This document shows positions 36,300-48,652 of a stretch of 64,000 bases of DNA, piece after piece. The notes below the pieces were generated by a model. The model saw only the letters and a list, made by a program, of their open reading frames with translations, was not told where the DNA came from and did no database searches. How positions within the stretch are numbered: position 1 is the first letter of the stretch; the number at the start of each line of letters is the position of its first letter. Origin of the DNA: Apis mellifera (taxonomy: Eukaryota > Arthropoda > Insecta > Hymenoptera > Apidae); assembly GCF_003254395.2 (NCBI RefSeq), contig NC_037645.1:4827406-4891405 (forward strand), read 5' to 3'. Made by a program: the position numbers and the translations under genes.

Positions 36300-36322
36300 G
36301 GTTAGGTTAGGTGGTTAGGTTT
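36300..36322 (+). repeat. short TTAGG-type interstitial repeat
   Basis: GGTTAGGTTAGGTGGTTAGG contains three TTAGG pentamers, the usual insect telomere unit. It is too short to indicate a telomere. Confidence 0.6.
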
Positions 36323-37119
36323 TCTCGAATCGATGCAACTTTTTCTGCATCGAAAATTTATGTTACATTTCAAGCTAGAATTAATATAAACGTGTTAAAT
36401 ATAGATTTATAGATTTATAATATTAAATGTTACGATATATTTAATTTAAAATAGTAATAATATAAAATATCTTAATTTTGTACGATATAGTACATTTATA
36501 TTAATTTATACGACATGCTTATGATATTGTTATCAGAGATTAACATTTGGGAATGTAAAAGAACAAAAATTCTCCTTCTTCCAAACTCGATCCTCTCGCG
36601 AGAAAGAGAGAAAGGAGGCGTTCCGTCCCGAGACAAAGCTTTTCTCGTTTGGGACCAACATCGTCGTGTCGCGCTTTATCACCGCATCGAGGGGGGACTT
36701 GTTGAATCTTGGAAAGAGTCCACAGGCAACAGAAGCACAACCGTGAAAGGAGGGGCCATAAATCGCGTGGTTTGATAACTTTGATACACCGTCCGTTGTA
36801 TCCGCCGTATTTTTGGGGCGAGCATCGGTGTGCTCGGTCGCGTGAACGCCGTTGAGAAAACACGGATCTAATCGCATTATGATCTGGTACACGGGCCTCG
36901 CCACTTCCGAATGCGTGTTCTCGCGTTAAATCGTTAAGCGGCTTACACAACGGTTCCATCCGTGCTTCGTCTTGAGGGACGTTTCTTTGTTTTCATGGAC
37001 CAAGATATAATTATCACGTTTCCAAAATTGATGGAAATTGTTAGGATTCGATGTGTATGAAGGGAGAGAGAGAGAGAAGATAGTTCAATTCGAATTGGAA
37101 AAGAGATATCAAAAATGGC

Positions 37120-37465
37120 GTAAAAATGGAACGTTCAAAAATTGTGAGAATTTGCTCCGGCGGTGTTTTAATAGCGATACGGAAGAGCGGTGTGTAAATT
37201 GATTTAGAGAAATTGTTCTGTTATGTGGAAAACGGTGTTAGAATTGTTGGAAATTGTTACACGTATTCTGACACTATTTTAATAGCGATGCGGAGAAATC
37301 GTGTGTAAATTGATTTTGGGGAAAAAACAATATTTGATTTGGGTTTTGGCCGGGCGAGAGAAACTGAAAATTCACATAGCGTTGGAATGTTCAAATTGTC
37401 GGTATTGTTTTGTTACTAGTTGTTTTAATAGTTTCATGGAAATAATCCCGTGTAAATCGAGTTGG
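37120..37465 (+). repeat. degenerate three-copy tandem array
   Basis: The motif TTTTAATAGCGATRCGGA followed by GTGTAAATTGATTT recurs at 37166, 37277 and, more diverged, at 37423. The preceding GAACGTTCAAAAATTGT word recurs at about 37122 and as GGAATGTTCAAATTGT at about 37384. Spacings of 111 and about 146 bp show an old tandem array with indels. No coding frame matches the period. Confidence 0.75.
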
Positions 37466-38137
37466 AAAAAAATGGTTATTCTGGTTAATAATATTATCTG
37501 CTAAAAGAAATTAATTCGACCTATTTTTTATTTGACGAAAGAATAGATAAAGGATAAGAAAAGAAATATATAGTAAAAAGGAAAAGGAGTATAAGAAGAA
37601 GTGAAAGTAAGAATTATACGAAAATATTTTTTTACGAACCATAAAAATAATGTTTTTATAAAACATTTCTTTATGAAGTCCATTACATTATATTTTTCTT
37701 TCTACTTTCTCTCTACTTAAACGCTCGACACACACGCACACACGATATTTTACACTTTTATATTACCTCGAAAAACATATTTTCATCGCCTAGATGCCTC
37801 ATTTTTATACAAAATTTATTTCTCCTAGTCATTTTATTACTATACGCTTAACTATTTTGCATAAGTTATTCTAAAAATCTCCTTTTCTTTTTCTTCAAAA
37901 ATTCCTTCCATCTTTAGATTCGCATCTCGTATTCTCCAAGTCAGTATCTATTAAAACGTGTCGTAAAAGTATATAACTGAATAAAGTTCTTCTATCCTAT
38001 GTACGTAAATATCGTTTATTATGAAATTATCACGCCTACTTACACTCCTTAAGATCTTAACAACCACCCGACCGATCTCTATTCGAGAGGAAATTTTTCA
38101 AGATAAAAATTACACTGGTTCTGTAACCAGTGACATC

Positions 38138-38205
38138 AAAAGGAAAGGAAAAAAAAAAGAAGAAGAAGAAGGGGAGGAGGGGAAGAAAAAAAAGAAAGAA
38201 AGGAA
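38138..38205 (+). repeat. 68-nt uninterrupted purine tract
   Basis: Only A and G over 68 nt, with AAG, GGGGAGG and AAAG sub-repeats. Such tracts can form triplex (H-)DNA. Confidence 0.9.
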
Positions 38206-39586
38206 CAAAAGTTAACTTAACGACTTAGCCAAAGTCTAGTAAACTTAAGACATCATTCCTTTTATTTGAACAACGTCCAAACCTGAATCACGTGGGGAGA
38301 CGTAATCATGCGAAAAGATAACGTCGAGTGTCGTGGGGCCATTTTCCATAAATGATCGTCGCCGTTACGCATAAAATCGGCGTATCGACACGGCCGGCCC
38401 AAGTAACGTGTTACTCGCAATTAACCGTACGTTAGTTCCGGCTAATAAACTCGCCTCGATTCGACATATTTTCACGCTCGATAAATACTTCTACACTTAA
38501 CGAGAATTATTCATCCGGGGCCACCTATACGTTTCGCCATTTCGAGATACGCAAGAATGAATGAATAAGAATTTTGATAAATCATGCGTGAGATATTGGA
38601 TAAATTCGGTGAAATTCGGAGCGTTTCATCTTTGAAATCTTGAGAATTTGACGAAGAAATTTAGAAATTTATTAGAATTTTGAATTAGTTATTAACCTGA
38701 GCCTGATGTCGGGGAAGTTTTGACAGTTTGACGATCTCTAAAGATTTTTCGTGATATTATACGAGAAGTGAGATAAATTCGTAGGATCTAAAAATCTTTA
38801 CAACTTCTCAAAGATCGAGTAAGACAAAAAGAAAGGATAATTGGCACATGAAAAACTTTCGAAACCATAAAGAACGTTGAAAGAGTTCTATAAAAGACTT
38901 TATGAAACTTCGCAAAGAAGTTCTGAAAGATTCTTAATGATAAAATTCCAAAATCTCTAAAGACGTCAAAAAACTTGATGGACCTTTAAGATATCTCTTC
39001 CATTCGCACTCCAATTTTATCTTTTTTATTTCTTCAGTTCTCGCAACAAACGTGATGATAAAACCATAAATGATCATTCAATTCTATCAAAATTAACCTT
39101 CACCTAATTTTTAATATACTATTTTCACTTTCATTTCGAAACCACGTCAACAATTCTCACTTTCATTGATAAAAAGATCAAAGATCTCTCTGAACAGCAT
39201 TAACGTCCAATTTTCCCTTTTACCATTATTATCTCCTGTCCATCTCACCCCTATTGTTCCATGCAACCGTTCGATAATTCACGCTCGATATCCAAAACGG
39301 CAAAGGAATCAATAGGGTTGATTCGGCTCGGTTTTTAATGCGCCTTTAATTTGTCGTAATCCGTTTGAAGTGATTACAAACCTCGTGACGGTTCACTCCA
39401 TTTTTCACGTGCAATCACTTCATCCTCTCCCCTCGTTGAGGGGAAATTTCACCAAAAGGCACCTTCGCCAACGTTTATTCCACATCCGCGCGCATCCCTC
39501 TGGCTTACGAGCGGATAAATGCTGTCATTCAACCGGCTCTTCAACGTAATTCACCACGAGGCCACGATCCACCGTCTTTCTCCACC

Positions 39587-39638
<52 letters not shown>
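39587..39638. repeat. (CT)n microsatellite, about 52 nt
   Basis: Near-perfect CT repeat. Confidence 0.95.
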
Positions 39639-39641
<3 letters not shown>

Positions 39642-41162
39642 CTCGAATCGCTTTTCATAATGTCATTCGCGCTTGTCCCGTTTGAGGGCGAGGGGGAGGA
39701 GTACGAGAGGAGAAAATTTACGCGGCGTAACGAGAGTCGTTACGCGCTTTGTTTTCAGATATTATCGCTATCCAAAGGGTTTTTATCGCGATCCTCGCGG
39801 CCGTTTAAACGCCGGTGCTGCAATTGTGCTTTCTTTTCCGGCGAAATGGAATTCGACCCCCTATTCAGGGTGAACAATCGTCGGATCTTCGGGAGATATA
39901 AGGGGTTGCTGAGAGAACGAGGGTTTCGAGTATCGGTGTGTTGATCGATTTTAAAAGTTGGAAATATTAATCGAGGAGGATTGTAAGAGTATTATTGTTG
40001 GAAAAATTAAAAATTAAATTCCATCCAGATTTTTACACGCAATATAAATAAGAATTAGGAAAAATGGATTCGAAGAATTATTAATTAAGTTTCATCGTTA
40101 TTAATTTGTAATAATTTTTCTTTCTTATTAAAAATTAACGGGAAAGATATTTTAAATTTTTTCTAAATTTTTTTTAATCTCTCAATATCGATGGCAACAA
40201 TAATTGTTTTCTCGAGTGCATTGAAAATACGAAATAAAAATATAGAAAAAAGAAGACACAATTTGAACAGAGATAATTCGACTGCATACACGGTGCATCG
40301 AGAGTGCAGGCTCAAAGAAAAGATCCATCTTGGCACACCCAATTAACGCCCGCTCTCGCACTCCCATTCTCTTAAATCATGCCACGATCTTCCAGCGCCA
40401 TAATTCACGTAACCGTAAAAGAGAGTGGACGATTTAAGGCCGTTTCAGTGCACGTTTCACGCGACGGAAACGTGAGACACAACAATGTTCGCGGAGACAA
40501 ATGATTACAATCACCCTTAGCGACGAAATCGTTAAGAAGTTAATTAGACAACGAGGGTTAACCAGCCCGTGGGATTAATTCGGAACGTCGTTGATCAACC
40601 AAGACAGACATTTATCATAAAAATGTTTGATACGAGTATGACCAATGATCTAAACTTAGCAGCTTGCCTCGGTAACCGTTAATAACTCATCAGACGTCGT
40701 TTACAGGACGTCGTTGAAAACGATTTCACGATTGATTTAACGGTTCATTACCGGAGCACAACGATCTGACAACCCCCTAGAATCGTCTCGAGGCTCTTTA
40801 ACCGGTTGAAAAACTTCCCTTAAATCGAATGATTCAAGGAAATTGGTGCAATTGATCCCGATCCAATCGCTCGTGATTTGGCTCGTGAATTGGAGGAGGG
40901 AAACCAATCGAGGAGAGTTTTAAAAAGCGAGTAACCTTCTCTCCTCCCTGTAATTAACGTAATTAAAAACTTCCCCTTCCCTCCTTTTCTCTTGATCTCG
41001 AGGAAAATTCCTCCACGATTTTCTCGAATTTTCTCGTGGTCGATCGACGATTTGAAAACTGCGAGGAGTCAGGGAGAAGGATTATTAAGGATTCATAAGA
41101 TGGAAAAAGGGTTCTGGTCGCGATGTTACCGCGTGAAATTCATGGAACATCGATGGAAAGGA

Positions 41163-41167
<5 letters not shown>

Positions 41168-41199
<32 letters not shown>
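41168..41199. repeat. (CT)n microsatellite
   Basis: CT repeat of about 32 nt. Confidence 0.95.
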
Positions 41200-41203
<4 letters not shown>

Positions 41204-41914
41204 GGGTGGATGGAACTACGCGATGGAATAACTCGATGGATATTTAATGGCCGCATTCTTCGTTCTGTGAATTAATGATCGTGTTTGAGCCGGGGATGCG
41301 AGCTTTTGCTCCCTCAATGGAGACGGGAAAACTCGGAAATGCGAGTTTGGAAATTGTGTAAACAGCTGGTGGTAAATACCGGGGAGGGATCAATTTTGCA
41401 AAAATTCGGGGAGAGGAGTTTGAGTTTAGGGATTTCGAGATGGATTCATTGACGGGGATCCACGAACGGAACAATGAGTTCTTTTGTTGAAACGTACGGG
41501 GAGGGTATAACAAGTCAGTTTTATCTTCTTCCTATTTTTTTATTTCTACTATCTCCGACAAATGTAACGTGAGACTTTACTCGCTTACTTAACGTGGTAT
41601 TTTAAATTTTAACCTTTCAAATATTCTATACTGAATATATTTGCCGATATACGATAAATAATAATAACAATTATACTTACTTATTAAACACAATATCACA
41701 TTACGATATTATTTCATACAATATCGTTGAATAAACGTCCAAATAATTTCCAGGAAAGGAATCTCAACTCGGAATTTCAACAAAAAAAAAAAACAGGGCA
41801 GAGAGGCAGGAAAAGGAGCCGAATTCCGGAATCAAGCGGAATTAAACTCGCGAAAACCACAAATATATCCGTGCCCTATTTACCTTAGATATACATCTCT
41901 CTATATACACATAC

Positions 41915-41944
41915 ATTTTCAAGGTAATTCCGTACCTTGAAAAT
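41915..41944. promoter_or_regulatory. 12-bp perfect dyad with TCAAGGTA arms
   Basis: ATTTTCAAGGTA (41915-41926) and TACCTTGAAAAT (41933-41944) are exact reverse complements around a 6-nt spacer, ATTCCG. Each arm carries TCAAGGTA, one base from the extended nuclear-receptor half site TCAAGGTCA (FTZ-F1/ERR type). On the minus strand the same arm forms an AAG|GTA junction after a long pyrimidine tract, so it could also be read as a splice acceptor. Confidence 0.45.
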
Positions 41945-43459
41945 AGAGAGAAGAAAAGGAAAAAGAAAAGAAAAGACAGACAGAGAGAGAAAAATAACAG
42001 AAATTCGTCCCAGTTTTCGGCCAAATCGTAGCCTGGATATTCGACTAATTCCAACTGCACCGTATCGCGGCAATATTCCAGCTTAATTGCGAACCACCGG
42101 GACCCCTCTTCCCTCCTCCTCTTCCCTCCTCCTTCTCCCCGCATCGGGGGAGGGAAGTCATTGTTTGTCGTTGTCGTCGATCGAGCCCGGCCGATTCGAT
42201 GCATTGGATCCGGGCTGGCGGCTGTTTGCCCGGCTAGATTTTTAATTACGCCGACGACAGTGGTTTTACGATCGAGCCGGGGAGGCACAAAACCCCGGAT
42301 CGGGTATTCTCAACGGACGACAATTCACCGGGTTACCGGATCGTCTCGCGTCTAATAAAAGTCGAACGCGCCCCCGGTTTCCTCGATCGCGGATACGTAT
42401 CCGCGTTTGTCCCGTGTCACGCCACGGGAAAATTTATTTTTTCCCCCCCCTTCTCCTCCTAGCGGAGAGGATTCGTTTTATTTCTTGGAACGGTTTCTGT
42501 TCAATTGCGGCCGATTGAAAGATTGGCCTGGGAACGGGGGATCGACGCTCTCGTATTGTTTATTGGAATGTTTATTGGTTTCTCGTTTTTTCAATTCATG
42601 GTAATTCCTCTTCCATGTAATTTTTTAATCTCTGATTTTATAGGAGGCGTTATTTGAAATAATTTTGGAAAATTTTCAATTCGATCTAACAATTTGATTT
42701 AATTTCGTTCTTCTTTGAAGAAGGACGGGAGAGGACGTAACGTCACTCGCGTCGATCGTTTAAAAATAGACGTCCGTGAGAGGAGAGGCGACAACAACAG
42801 GAAGCAATAAAAGCGTAAGACCAAGAACCAACTGTCTGGTATCTCTATGGCTGCGAGGGGGATCCATGCGTGTCGCGAATCGTCGATGGCCCTCGTTGAC
42901 GGCCTGTAAAAATCATCCGCCCGATTATCGTCTCGAGCGAAGAACTGAATGAACCTGCGGCCACGGTGAATTCGGCCGCGTGGGCGGTTGTATAAATATC
43001 TCCCCCCTTATGGTTCAACCGTGAGTCGTCGGATCCTCTCTCGAGGAAGGCACGCGTGTAGAGAGAGCAAAAAGAGAGACGATGCCAGCGAGTGGTCTGA
43101 GAAGAGAGAGAGAAGGATAGGAAGAGGAGGAGGGAGAGAAAGAAAAAAATAATCTCGAAAGAAGACACATGTGGAATGGACACAGGATGTTGAGACACCG
43201 TGGCCACAGAGACGAATTAACGGCCGACCTCCTCTCGAAACGGAGGGACAATTATCCGGGGAATTTTATTTGCCTGCCAAGATTCCTCCCCCCATCGTCA
43301 AAATATTTCCAGTCTCTCCTCGATGATCGACTCTCCTCTTCTTTCTGCTTTTTATTCGTCCCTCCCTCTCGTTTCTTCTCTCGGCTCTCGTGGCTCGACG
43401 CCAATATTCTGCTTCCCATTCTCCGTCTTTCAAACTTTCGTATTGGCTTCTTCCGCTTT

Positions 43460-43487
43460 TTCTTCTTCTTCTTCTTCTTCTTCTTTC
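43460..43487. repeat. (TTC)n microsatellite
   Basis: TTC repeat of about 28 nt, followed shortly by a poly-T tract. Confidence 0.9.
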
Positions 43488-45847
43488 TTCCCCTCTTTTT
43501 TTTTTTTGTTGCTCGTCGCCTCTTCTTCGATGATTATACTTGGCCGAAGGGGAAATCGTATCGTACGACTGACAACTACATTTTTCGACACGCGCGTCTT
43601 TTGTGGCGAATAATGGGGGAGTGAGTTTTTCTTGAAAAATCGTGGGGAGACTCGAGATGACGGGGGATATTCCACGAGGGTGTTGCTCGTGTTAATAATT
43701 GGTTGTTAGTTGTTTCTCGGTCGAAGGGATCTCAGCGAAGAGGGAGAGATTGATGAGATTCTTCCGTTTTACATGATACAGTCTTATAAGGATGTCTGAG
43801 ATGAATTTCTGAAATAAATTGTCTTTTCTTTTCTTTCTCTATTGATAGAAATCGAAGGTGGAAAATTGGCAATATTTATACGTTTCCTTATTTTGTGCGT
43901 GTGATTCAATTTTAAAATTGAATAAGTTCGAACGAATGATCGTACTTTACGTTATTTGGAACGATCACTGTTAGTGACGATTATTTTTTTTCAAAGATTT
44001 TGCAAAGATTTGAAATTCAAATCTGAACGATTCTTCAATTATCCTCGAATTTCTTCCATCGCGTTTCATCGTGGCTTTCGGAGATATTAAAATGAAATTT
44101 TCGTTTCATTTCGTTCCTTATTTAGATACTTTCATTTCCCAGATAATTTCCGTTTTCCGCGCTCGTTTACCACGTAACGAAATTCAAAACGTCCCATTTC
44201 GATGCGTCGAAACTTCCGTAATCCTTCTTCAAGTAGCAACAACCCGAACAAAATTCATTTGAAATTCATACGAAGTTACCTCCTCGATATTAAAATTGTC
44301 CTGTACCCAACCAGACGATGTAGTCTTATTTTACTTGGAACTTCCTTCCAGCCTATGCGCCATCCTTCGTGTTCGAAAATTACGATCCGCGAAAATATTT
44401 TTCAATTCGAACAACCCTCAACAAAGAACTTATCAGAGTGGAGAATTATTCAAGAAACGTAAATTACATATAATTAACATTGTATTCTATTATTTTGTAT
44501 TAAAATTTCGAAAAAAAATCCCCATTTTTCCAAATTTTGAATTTTCACATGTGTAAAATTCAAGAATAAAATCTTTCGACTGAAAATTTCTGAACATCGC
44601 ATTCTCTTTCGAGAATGATTAAATTTTAAATATCGTTCGATCATCGACGACGAAATCACACAAATTTTTAAGAAACTGTTGCCTAGATTCATCCAGGCTG
44701 CGTAATCGAATCGAGATCCACTCGCAGATACACTTTCCTGTCGCATTAGCGGCTCGATACAATGGAATGGCCGGCATAATCAGGTGAAGGAGCAACAATG
44801 AGCATTAAATCATTAAGCCTGCCGGACACGCATCCACGACAATAGAAATTCTCGAGCATTGGGGTGGTTCGGCTATTATTCAGCCGCGTGCCTCTGTCTT
44901 TGTTTGTCCAATGTTTGTTTCGTAGATAGGGCGACCTTTGTCAACGGCCTTGTCACACTGGATCCACGTTTGACCACTAATGCTGTATTGGGCTAATACT
45001 TGGATAGATGTTATTTGGAAACGAAATCTCGACACGAAAATTACTCCTTTCATACGATAAAGGATAAATTTAAATAAATAATCTTGGATAGTCATGTTTT
45101 TCTCGCACTGTGATTCGTTTCGCTCAACACGATTTCGATACAACGCAAAACAAATTAATCATATTATTGAGGAAGACTGAACGTGGAAAAATTACACTTG
45201 TATATCGAAATGAATAAATAAGAAGAAATGTAAACTAATATATAAAATAGAAATTTAAGAAGTTTGAGAATATATTTTTTATTATCTTTTCAAAAATTAT
45301 ATAATTTACAGAAGGGAGAAACATAGTTACACAAAATATATAAAAATATATGTATAATAACGATTATATATCCTTGAAATTATATTTCAAAAGATACAGC
45401 ACATTGGACTTAATAAATTCATCTTTCCTGATTCATACGAAACTGAAGAATATTGTATATTAAATTGAGTAGCTTGTCAATCGATTCAACGAAAGTATCG
45501 AATCCATCGTGGCCATCGATAAAACAGAAAAAAATTTAAAGATAATTCGAAACGCGTCTTTAATTATAAATTGTAAATTGTCTTTGGCTAATGAAGCAGC
45601 AGCAGTCAATGGCGGTATGATAATAATAACGAGAATGACCTTTCGCATCGGCTTCTCTTCGACTCGGCGACATCGGATCCCTCGTCATTAACTCGACTTA
45701 CGTGACGCCCACTTGGGAGACGCGGGCCCACGCGTTTTCCCTTTTCTTCGAAAGGATCGAAGACTGACTGGCGGCGGGCTCTCCGTTGCATCGGCAAGCG
45801 CAATTACCGAACAACGGCTGACGATGCCACCGGACGTGAAATTAAAT

Positions 45848-45883
45848 CCATTGTGATTGAACGGTGCACGCGGCCATTTGCAT
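45848..45883. promoter_or_regulatory. SOX-type and POU octamer sites
   Basis: CCATTGT (45848-45854, reverse of ACAATGG) and a perfect octamer ATTTGCAT (45876-45883) lie 21 bp apart in a GC-richer, single-copy patch. SOX and POU proteins often act as partners. The pairing here is inferred from words alone. Confidence 0.3.
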
Positions 45884-46555
45884 CTATCGCTGACAGAAAG
45901 CGACAGATACGAGGGCGGTAGTGATTTGTGCGCGTTATTGATGGTAAGTGTACGAATTGATCGATTCGTAATAATATGACGAAAATAATATTGCGAAATG
46001 TGTAAGCAATTGTGATGATAAAATCTCATTTTCAAATCTCATACTAGTTGAATCCTAGAAATGTAGATTTTCAAGAATTTTTGGTTTCTTCAAGTAGTTG
46101 GAAAATCGATGAGATTTTATCTCTAAACTCCATTAGTAAATTACATCATTATTTCTCAAAGTATATTTCGAACACTGGTAACGTTCTTCAGAAATTTCAC
46201 AAATTTATCGTTTTTATACGATGCACTATTCAGATGTATTATTCAAGTATAATATATCCTTCGTTCCTCAATGGCGAAATAAAGTTGTTAAGAGATTTAT
46301 ATCTACTTATGGGTTTTGTATCGAACACCAGAATGGTAGAAGAATAAATTTTTCTCCTCTCGAAACCTGTCATCGCCATTAACACTCCTATCTCCACACC
46401 AAAATCTCTAACTAAACATCCCACCCTTCCTCACAATCATCTCTCAGTTATCCGATCGTATCGGATCCTTACAACGCGGCAGAGAATCGGTTATCGCCAC
46501 CCCGGAAACGTCACCAACCCCCGAAACTTCTTCCCTCCCTCCATACGGTTCCATC

Positions 46556-46558
<3 letters not shown>

Positions 46559-46586
<28 letters not shown>
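46559..46586. repeat. (CT)n microsatellite
   Basis: CT repeat of about 28 nt. Confidence 0.95.
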
Positions 46587-46589
<3 letters not shown>

Positions 46590-48597
46590 ACAGGTCATCG
46601 TCCCCGCTCCCCATCGTCGGTTTATTATTGTCCCGCGCGTACATCAGATAATCGACTCCCCTCGGGACTCGGGGGTAGTAGTATCTTTCGAGAGGAAGAG
46701 GGGAGGGTGTGGTGGAACGTTTCGTTTTACTTATTCATTCGACGGCATTTACTTAGAGGCTCGGTCCTGGAGGATCGAATCGCTCCTTCGAGATGACCCA
46801 AGTTTTACGACTCCAGATACTCGAGGAATCGAGCGCCTGGCTCGCTCTTTCGTCCCTCCACTTCCGGTCGAAAGGGAAGCTCGCGTGGACAGTTTCTGGC
46901 AAACTGGCGCGGGCGTTAAATAGGTCAGAAGAGTAGAAGGAATGGACGAACGTCTGCGTTTTATGAGGATGAGAGTTATGGGGAGAGGGGCAGGGCAAGG
47001 CAGAGGCTCTTAATTGAGGCTCGAAGTGAATCGGGGCATTTTCGAGGCATTCGGCCAAAATCGTCGAATTAATCGGGGGAGGGCCGTGACGATTAATGGG
47101 TTGACTGGAGAATGGCGGGGACAGGCTAGGTGTGCCGTGATTTTATGCGACAACCGGATCGGATGCGTGAAATTAATCGGATAATGGATTGAAGATTTTA
47201 GACGGAGGAAGGTGTCGTTAATTTTATATATCGTTGTGTGCTTGGGAAAAGTTATATAAACTGCGCATATAATTATGTATATCCCGTTGATATTTTCATG
47301 AACTGACAATAATAAGTAATAATACTTATTTATTTAAATTTATTAAAATATATTCGTGTTTCGTTGATAAATTAAAAGGATTGATATTTTCTGAACATAT
47401 TTATTTCAAAACTGTCTCTACTTTATATTACAACGCTACGAATCATTTTCCAATTGTTTCTCTCGCACGATTTCTCAGTTTTCTCGTATCATTATCGAAT
47501 CGTGTATGTATTATTAAAAAAAGAAAAACATACGAATCATTGGTAACAAAAAATGGGGGAAAGAAATATCATTCCAAATATTATATAATCGCAACATCAA
47601 AAATATTAGAAACAACTTTACAACATCAAAGGAAACGATCGATCTTCCCGAAATTCTTCAAATTGAAAACTCAAACGAAATTACTTAAATCTATTTTCGA
47701 GGAGGGAAATCCAGTCCATCGGGATACGATAGCCCCTCGATACATCTTTAATGGATATATTTTTCGATAAAGTTGTCAATAATTGAGCGGAACGTACGTG
47801 AGCGGAAGTTGGATCAGCACTTTCCACCACTCGAAAATCGGGGCTAAGGAAAGTTCGTCCCGAATTTCCCTCCCGGCCCATCGCGTGTCCATCGACGTTG
47901 AAGAATTTCGTTTCGCAAGGGTCGAGGATCCGTACTTTACTAACAGCGGGCAAAGAGTTTATATATACACAGGCTTCGTTATCCCCCGACTCGAAACTGT
48001 TTCTGTTAATTCGATCCTATCCGGCCGAGAGAAGTTTGCCGCGTTTTCCGGAGAACATTCTTCGAGAACTTCTGCAAATTTATCGAGAAGAAAACGTTTA
48101 ACAGTCCTCTCTCCCTTCCCTCCGTGTTTTGATCGTTGATAGTAGACCGGGATTGTTTTGATGGAAATTATATTGGATCGCGAAGTTTAGTATTTTTAAT
48201 TAAGTCGTGGATAATTAATTAAAAAGCGAGATAAATTCTGTTCTTTTGTGTTTTATTGATAATTGAACAAGTTGTTTCGATAATTATTATTATCATCGAT
48301 TAATTGAACGAAGAATGGAAGGAAGAATTGATAGAAACTACATATAAAGGAAAAGAAGTGATGATATAAATATTTTTCATCATCCTCGTATAACTTGTTA
48401 GTATATTCTTTTTTATAAATAAAAGAAAATGTTAAGAAGCAATGAAACTGATGATAAGAAATAAAATTTATGTTGGACAAATATGTAATGTAAAATATAA
48501 TATTCTTATCAGATATGATTTGTTATAATATGAAGATTATTTAATTAAGCTAAAAATTGGAAGAAAGTCGTAGAAATTATTGTTTTTGTTATTTCAG

Positions 48598-48652
48598 TAT
48601 GGTGTGTTTCGTAACGTGGGGTACTTTCATCGACGCTGAAGGAGGCCTTTGA
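48598..48652 (+). CDS. candidate terminal coding exon, unknown protein
   Basis: A strong T-rich acceptor, TTGTTTTTGTTATTTCAG, ends at 48597. After one base, the frame reads MVCFVTWGTFIDAEGGL and stops at TGA (48650-48652). Another frame reads YGVFRNVGYFHRR then stop. The sequence after the stop, to about 48.9 kb, is unusually non-repetitive, and an AATAAA word follows near 49051. No plus-strand donor stands within 300 nt, so a last exon is the natural reading if this is real. No protein family is recognised. Confidence 0.22.

Larger units (their letters stand above)
35180..37100. other. non-coding DNA with CG-alternating and CAGC repeats
   Basis: A CA/CG alternating run lies at 35790-35819 and CAGC repeats at 35970-35991. 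Three TTAGG words (telomere type) lie at 36300-36322. GC-richer frames at 35.7-36.05 and 36.5-36.96 kb (up to 139 codons, both strands) have no known domain. Confidence 0.6.
37500..41880. other. non-coding DNA, no gene seen
   Basis: A purine-only tract (38138-38205), a long CT repeat (39587-39638) and a CT repeat at 41168-41199 stand out. GACGTCGTT occurs twice at 40693-40716, with a related ACGTCGTTGA near 40586. An 8-bp hairpin, CACTGGTT-CTGT-AACCAGTG, lies at 38113-38132. Frames of up to 141 codons cross the CT repeat and are discounted. Confidence 0.6.
41950..48590. other. non-coding DNA, several GC-richer islands
   Basis: Islands at 42.0-42.5, 42.7-43.7, 44.7-45.0, 45.6-45.95, 46.45-47.15 and 47.75-48.1 kb have overlapping frames of up to 151 codons on both strands with no recognisable domain. 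A plus donor-type word, GATG|GTAAGTG, stands at 45950, and a minus GTCAC|GTAAGT near 45700; neither has a convincing acceptor. (TTC)n and (CT)n repeats are listed separately. Confidence 0.55.

Noticed and set aside
36300..36322. TTAGG words suggested telomeric sequence; similar AACCTAACCTAG at 20818-20829 and GTTAGGTTGGGTT near 10983.
   Set aside because: Two or three units only, with unique sequence on both sides; short interstitial matches are common.
45690..45960. Opposed donor-type words (plus GATG|GTAAGT, minus GTCAC|GTAAGT) suggested divergent first exons.
   Set aside because: Exon-side bases do not match well and no start signals were found; both are kept only as a note in the region entry.
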